Shown here: in pieces, positions 57,904 to 64,000 of the stretch
Layout of the letters: every line of letters starts with the position of its first letter
Position numbering within the stretch: position 1 is the first letter of the stretch
Made by a program: the position numbers and the translations under genes
The notes under the pieces: model-generated
What the model saw: the letters and a program-made list of their open reading frames with translations, nothing else
Database searches by the model: none
Told to the model about the DNA's origin: nothing
Source: Spinacia oleracea
Lineage: Eukaryota; Streptophyta; Magnoliopsida; Caryophyllales; Amaranthaceae
Assembly (NCBI RefSeq): GCF_020520425.1
Contig: NC_079487.1
Span: forward strand, 104,256,141 to 104,320,140
DNA: 64,000 bases
Reading direction: 5' to 3'

Positions 57904-59440
57904 TCAATAGGATCGAGGATGATGGGTCATTACAAATTAGATAAATCAAAGGCTTCTTATTATATAAAAAGTTGAAATACGATAATTTGAAGGCTTTATT
58001 GATTAGCATCCATCTTGTTGAATTAGGAAATGCACAAGTTTTGTAATTCATGGTACATTCATTTAAGGTGAATGTTTGTCCATTGATTAACTAAATTTCC
58101 TATTTGTTAATTAGGTCATTGAAGAAAATTAGAAGAAGAAAAAAAAATTATCATGTATTTTTTCTATTTGAGGGATATTTTATTTATTTCAAGTGATTAT
58201 GGTAGAAATTAATAGAGTACAATGTAGTAGTTTTTATTTATTTTATTTTTTATTTTTTTGAAAGGTGTTGTAATTATATGACTTATAATCATATTTTATT
58301 TTAACGGAAGTATGGAACAAATGCACGTCATTTCAATTCTTGTTCATAACGAAAATTATACTCCATCCATCTTAAATTAGTCTTGACACTTATCATGCCA
58401 CAAAGTTTTATGAGATAAGTTGTTGGTTGATTTGATTATCCGATATTATTTTACTGGAAAAATAGATGGGAAGTTCTCTGAAAGGGCCAACGCTTCAAGG
58501 CTAATTACAATGCTCCTTTTGAACCGTTGTTGACTTATCCTCTTCTCTCTTAGTCTCTGAATCATCAACTACTACATTTCTTGTGCATTCCCTACACATA
58601 AACATACCCATGAGCAAAAGTTTACAAAAGGGGGGAAAAAGTAGAGAGATAACGGGTTGAAACAAGCGGAAAAAAAGGGTAGAAAATAAGTAAATTAAAA
58701 GAGAACATATCTAAAAGATTTCCCGAAGAGTGACATAAATGTCAAATGATGCACTCTCAACAGTCACAATATCGAGAGCTTATGCATGTGATAATTAGGT
58801 GAAATCCACTTGATTCAATCCTATGACTCTACGTACAAAATATAGTAGATCGACAAGGGGTAGGGGATCGAACGTTCAGGGGATCAAGAATCTTGCACTG
58901 ACAAATGCCATGCAGTAGCTAATGTAACTCTACGTACTACAAGAAATAATCGTGTATTTAGGATGTCTGGACAAGTTGTCACGAAAATGTACAAATGGTT
59001 GTAATCTTATAAGGTAAGGATTAGAGAAAAGAGATTTCACCTAGCATGATCATAGAAACGAAAGGCCTCTCCTACTCCACTCATACACGAACACGAGGCT
59101 ATTTACTTATTAATCTATGAGCTATTGCGCACTAGCACAAACAAATCCATCCAGGCTAACATACAATTAATTCAAAGATTCTAGGTTTAATGAGTTCAAG
59201 TTTCGGCTTAGATTCCGACCTTTATCATGAAATACCAAGTTAATAGGGTTGACACGAAGATCATACGCTTTCTCGCCTAGGAGCGTTTCTCGTGTCAACG
59301 GCTCCGCGATAAATGCCTAGCTATGAAAACAATCATAATCCAAGTATAACATTTTTCCTTGGGTTTGGAACAAGGAAACAAACATATGAGGCCAACTAGT
59401 CACCTAACCGTACACCCATCTCAACCCACTACAATATATA
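57904..59440. other. Intergenic, 3' flank of the X8 gene
   Basis: No gene recognised. TACTCCATCCATCTTAAATT at 58360 is a lone Stowaway-like end without partner. Confidence 0.45.
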
Positions 59441-59454
59441 AGATCAAAGAGGGA

Positions 59455-59790
59455 AAAATAAATCGCCCTCTTTGCCAAATAAATCTCCCTATTAAGCTAC
59501 GAGGAAATTTTTTAACTCGCTCTCCCGTCGCCCTCGTACGCTCGTTGTATTAGCTTCGTAGAGCAAACTCTATAATTTCGCCTTATTTGGTTCATATCAA
59601 GCAAGGAAAAGTATTTCGCCCTCTTTGAATTTGATCAACGAAGGCAATTGTTTTCGCCTTCTTTGTTTTCAACCAAATAAGGCAGACAACTATTTTGCCC
59701 TCTTTGTTCTCAAACAAGGATGACACCAAAAATAACCCGTCCTCTTTGTTTTCATCCAAGGAAGGCATTTTAAAAAATCGCCCTCTTTGT
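59455..59790. repeat. Degenerate tandem repeat with TCGCCCTCTTTG motif
   Basis: Six irregular units of about 55-60 bp carry CGCCCTCTTTG (variants TTGCCCTCTTTG, CGTCCTCTTTG) followed by CAAACAAGGA/ATCCAAGGAAGGCA. Overlapping short open frames on both strands come from this periodicity. Confidence 0.75.
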
Positions 59791-59860
59791 TCACATTTAC
59801 CACAACTCAATTTTATTCAACTAGCCATGACTTATTTCAATATATTATCAGGTGAGCAGT

Positions 59861-59897
59861 TTAACCTACGTGGGATTTGAACCCACATCCTCTGCGC
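59861..59897 (-). pseudogene. Partial tRNA-like sequence
   Basis: ACCTACGTGGGATTTGAACC matches the acceptor 3' strand and T arm of the tRNA-like copy at 35.2 kb. The D and anticodon arms are missing. This shows the sequence is dispersed in the region. Confidence 0.6.
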
Positions 59898-59986
59898 ATA
59901 TGGATGGCAATATTAAATGGATAACCATTAATCCGATCTACCTGCAATTATTAAATGGATGGATAACCGAACTAAATGGATGAGAT

Positions 59987-61411
59987 TGAAGGAAATAATG
60001 CCCTTGGTCCAAGTATGCATTCTATGTTAAGTCTAATAAATGCGGTTCAGTATTAATTAACAAGTTAATAATTCAGTGAGATCAAGTGAGCTGAATGCCT
60101 AGCTAGAGGCCGCTTCAGTTCAAGTGGAATTAATGATATTAATCCACAGCTTACTCTTGACTGAACCCGTAGGGTCACACAAATAGTACGTAAACGGATC
60201 AAGTATCTAATGGCATTAGATACTCTATCTATGAATATTCGGAATCGACGGATCTTGGTTTCAGTGGGAGCTGAGATCGTCACAGGCAAGAAATGAATAC
60301 TCCGGAAACGATGATATTGCCGAAAACGGAAATATGGATCGTATCGGAAATATAAATATTATCCAAGTCGTAGATGTTGCCGGAAACGGAAACATGGTAC
60401 GTATCGGAAAATATTATCGGAAATGGAAATATTGCCAGAATCGGAAATATTGCCGGAAACGGAAATATTGTCAGAATCGGAAATATTACCGGAATCGGAA
60501 AATAATTCCGGAAACGGAAATATTAAATATTTGTTCGAAACGGAAATTAATTCCGGAATCGGAAATATTAAATATTGTTCGTATCGGAAATGAATTCCGG
60601 AATCGGAAATTTAATCGGAAGCGCATCGTACGAATAAGCATCGGACGAGGCCTGCCGGACGAGGCCCAGCACGAAGCCAGGCCATCGCCCAGCAAGCCAA
60701 GCGCGCCGCACAAACAGCAAGGCCAGGCCCAGCAGGCTGCGCGCAGCGCGCAGCGCGCACAGCGCGCACAGCACGCGCAGCGCACAGCGCGCACAGCGCG
60801 CGCAGCGCGCAGCGCGCGCGGGCGCTGAGTGGGCTGCTGCTCGCGCGCACGCATGAGGCCCATCGTGGCTGTCGTGCGTGTGTGTGCAAGTGTTTGTGTT
60901 CGTGCACGTTTCCTAAAACATGCAGAGTTCGGTTAATGATTAAATTCCTAATTCTATTTGATAAATTAATTAAATTAGAGTTCTTGTAAGATTCTAGGTT
61001 TGATTAATTTGTATCTGAATAGGATTACGATTCCCTTTCCATACCGCTATAAATATGAGGCTAGGGCTCACAATTTATAACACAAGTTTCAAAGTATTCA
61101 AAGTGAGTTTTTGAGAGAAAAATTCAGTCACACATTTGCCTATAAAGTGCCGAAAATAATAGTACCTTAAGGGCGATTCTAGTTGGTCAATCTTAAGGCG
61201 GATCCGGACGTGCTGTGGACTATCTACGGAGGGACGACACTTGGAGTCCTAAAGACTTGTTCTTGTTCGGTTCGGGCGCAGCTAGGGAAGGCACGCAACA
61301 AAGAGTATGCATCTAATCTATGCTAAATGATTATGTGTAAATAATATGTATTCCTGGGTTTATGGTTTTTCCGCATGATTTATGAATTGTCATATGTATC
61401 ATAACCTAACA
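59987..61411 (+). mobile_element. 5' LTR of an LTR retrotransposon
   Basis: The 1425-bp LTR starts TGAAGGAAATAATGCCC and ends ATAACCTAACA, the same ends as the solo LTR at 37.3 kb, and is followed directly by a primer-binding site. It contains a run of GGAAACGGAAATATTG-type repeats (60300-60610), a CG-dinucleotide-rich GCGCGCAGCGCGCACAGC block (60700-60830) and TATAAAT at 61048-61054. Pentamer GAGAT precedes it; the matching 3' side lies outside the window. Confidence 0.93.
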
Positions 61412-61428
61412 GTGGTATCACGAGCCCC
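61412..61428 (+). promoter_or_regulatory. Primer-binding site, initiator-Met tRNA type
   Basis: GTGGTATCACGAGCCCC directly after the LTR resembles the usual TGGTATCAGAGC site complementary to the 3' end of tRNA-iMet, with one extra base. Confidence 0.8.
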
Positions 61429-64000
61429 TTATTATTTTCATAATCTAAATTGCATGAACATGGTTAAATATTACAAATTTGCAAGAATTAAAAGGGGTGA
61501 TTAATTTTCGTAATTGTTAATTAATTGCAAATTGCGTTTATTTAATTATACGTACGCAGTTTTTCGGCAGTTTCTTCGTTACTCATCCAAATCGAGTGAT
61601 TTTTGTGTCAATTCCGCATGTAAAAGGCATTCTAAAATTTTGACAAAAAGAGTATTTTTCTGCCGAACCCAGAATTCTCAAATTCGAAGCCTAACTATGA
61701 CTTTTCGAAGGTTTTAGTTTTTCGAATGCAAAATTTCGTAAATTTAAGATGTTAAATTAAATATTTGCGATTCTTGTTGATAAATCTTGAATTTTTGATT
61801 GACCTACTGCATATGTTTAACAAGTTTGAATGCCTAGTCTTGTTAATTATGCAATCTAATTTGTAATTATGATTAATTTGTTGAAAATTAGAATAATTTA
61901 GAATTAATTTGATTTTCATAATTAATTGTAATTTAATTAGAAACCTATGATTAAAAACCACCATAAAAATTGTAAATTTACGATAAATTTTAAATTTTTA
62001 TGACCTAGACTTGAATCCATAACAATCGGAAATCAATTGGATAATAAATTTTCGATTTTTCGCCCTAAAATTATGAAATTAATATTATTTATTAATTTGT
62101 CATTAATTTTAAATATAAATTTTAAATTTTTATGCGATTCGTTCATAAAACTTGCACGCACGAAGCAATGGACGCTTCGTGTTACCCTTAAGGGGTGTTG
62201 TATAATGCGGGCATGCGACGACGAGCAAGGGAGCTCGTCGCCCGTGCGGCACGAATGCAATGAGCAAGGGCGTAGTGCACGAGCACAAGGCAGCAGCCCT
62301 GCCTTGTGTCGTGTGCCACGAGCAATGAACGAATGGGCATGGGCGAAGGGCGAGCCAAGGCAGTCGCGTGTGGGCAGCAAGCGAGCTGCGCCACAACGCG
62401 CGCTGCCTCGCACAAGAGCGCGCAGCCTCGCGCGCAGCGAGCGCAAGCTCGCGTGCCACGAGCGCTGCGCCCAGCATTACTCGCGCGCACAGCGCGCGAT
62501 GTCGCCCGCCCAGCGAGCGATGTCGCGCCCCAGCGAGCGATGGCTCGCGCGCACAACGAGCGATGTCGCGCGCCCAGCGAGCGATGGCTCGCGCGCCCAG
62601 CGAGCGATGTCGCGCGCCCAGCGAGCGATGTCGCGCGCGCGCACAGCGAGCGATAGCTCGCGTGCGATGAGCGCTGGCGCGCGCAGCGAGCACCAATGCG
62701 TGCGGAGGCTTGCGATAGGGAAGCAGCAGCTATGCGACGAGCGCATGGGCTGCGCGCACATGGCCAGCAATGGCTGTGTGCGTACGGCCCATGGGCGTGC
62801 AACGCATAGGGTGTTTGCGTTACGATTAGATCGTTTTGAATGTTTAATTTGAAAATTTCAGTTCACGTAATTTTAATTAATTTTAAAATTAATAATTTGA
62901 ATTATTTTCTTGGATTTTAATTTTGAATATTATAATTATAATAAATGTTATTTATTCTAATTATTTTACTAAAATTAGAATCATGAATTAATTTAAATAC
63001 GACTGAAATTAAATTAAATTTTTGGATTCAATTATAAATTGATATGAGCTTTAAATTTTAATTAAATTTGTATGTTTCCGGTTGGACTAGTAATACATTT
63101 TTATGTTTAAAATTGGTAAAGCATATGAATTTATTGGTTTAAGTGGGAGCGCTTTTTAGTCATAAACTCTTGATTAGGTCTACAAATCCTTAAGGTTAAA
63201 ACAACTTGATTAGAATTAATAAGGACTGAATAATTGGTAGATTATTGGTGCCCTTGATTAATTGCTGCAAATGTTTACGTGATGCATAATGTGTTTTACT
63301 AACCAGCTATGTGGGCCATTCATGATAATGAATGGGTGAATGGTATATATTGTATATGTACTGTTTTGCAGGTTATGAAGTGACTAGTATGGCCCAAATA
63401 GGATAGAAAATATGGTCTGCGTACCATTAATTTGAATGTAATTGGTCTAAAGTACCAAAGTTATTTTTCAATTCAAATATGGTCTGCGAACCATCAAATA
63501 GTTGTAATTAGTTATAGCTTATCCTATTTGAAGAAAATGGTGCCTCCCACGGAGATTTTCAAGACGGACTTTGAAGTCAAAGCTTCAAGATGAAGTCGGG
63601 CCATACTAGATCACAAATATCTTATGCATGTTTTAAGTTATTTATTGTTTTAAATATGTCTTAAAATGCATGAGATCAAAAGCTTGATTATGTTGCATGA
63701 TTAAGGATTTTAGTTCACTTAAAATCTAACCAACATAGTAAGAGCCTTAAGTTCCAAACTTAAAAATTGAGTTAAAAGGTGCCATGCCAAAATATACACT
63801 TGCTTGGATATCCTTTACATCAATCTAGTAATAGTTTTCGCTCAGCGAGGTGTTACTTATTGGTCCTAAAGGGGCAAGGTACACAAATAATTGTGAGTAC
63901 ATGTTAGTTTTGGTGAAACTCAACGATATAAGTAAGGAGTCCTTTTATGTCGTGGCAAAATCGATAGGTTTACCTAACAAGTTCTTAGACGTACCTATCA
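61429..64000 (+). mobile_element. Retrotransposon interior, apparently non-coding
   Basis: About 2.6 kb after the primer-binding site contain no gag, protease or polymerase motif on the plus strand. Apart from the GC-rich block the sequence is AT-rich and full of stops. A large retrotransposon derivative (LARD-type, dependent on another element's proteins) or an unusually long leader would fit. The element continues past the window. Confidence 0.65.
62150..62830. repeat. GC-rich tandem repeat (CAGCGAGCGATG units)
   Basis: GCGCGCCCAGCGAGCGATGT and GCGATGGCTCGC alternate with a period of about 27 bp (clearest at 62490-62660). The strong GC bias leaves several frames open on both strands (up to 271 codons, Ala/Arg/Ser-rich). 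The frames share no recognisable domain and I treat them as artefacts. Confidence 0.85.

Noticed and set aside
62037-62852. 271-codon plus-strand frame and several long overlapping minus-strand frames
   Set aside because: All arise from GC-rich CAGCGAGCGATG repeats with few A/T-rich stop codons. No domain, no preferred frame.

Overview
The window looks like nuclear DNA of a flowering plant. It is AT-rich, its genes have GT-AG introns, and short inverted-repeat transposons lie every few kilobases. The long terminal repeat (LTR) at 37.3 and 60.0 kb resembles a repeat I associate with spinach and other Amaranthaceae. That assignment rests on memory and was not searched.

Genes that look intact are few. 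The last two exons of a WAT1-related (EamA) transporter lie at 0.66-2.25 kb (+). A complete five-exon SEC23-type COPII coat gene lies at 11.6-16.4 kb (+). A MIF/D-dopachrome-tautomerase-like gene starts at 17.5 kb (+), and its terminal exon is present twice. A three-exon, proline-rich X8-domain cell-wall protein gene lies at 54.5-57.9 kb (+). A possible small membrane protein lies at 30.9 kb. An F-box/LRR gene at 24.6-26.1 kb (-) is frameshifted.

The rest is mobile or repetitive. It includes four decayed LINE pieces and about a dozen Stowaway-like MITEs with TA duplications. There is one hAT-like element with an 8-bp target duplication, one Tourist-like, one mini-CACTA and several fold-back elements. 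There are also Helitron-like hairpin ends, a solo LTR with a perfect 5-bp duplication, and a 5' LTR with primer-binding site and about 2.6 kb of interior running off the right edge.

The most unusual part is 31.7-41.4 kb. A roughly 2.2 kb minisatellite of 50-bp hairpin-forming units, partly ordered as a 150-bp higher-order repeat, lies between two inverted tRNA-like sequences. It is followed by broken pieces of five unrelated genes, all on the minus strand: an external NAD(P)H dehydrogenase, a casein kinase 1, an inositol polyphosphate multikinase, a RETICULATA-related protein and a GSO-like LRR receptor kinase. A second 31-bp minisatellite shares the AAATGAGCAAA core. This resembles gene-fragment capture by a transposon, but no single element boundary could be proven.
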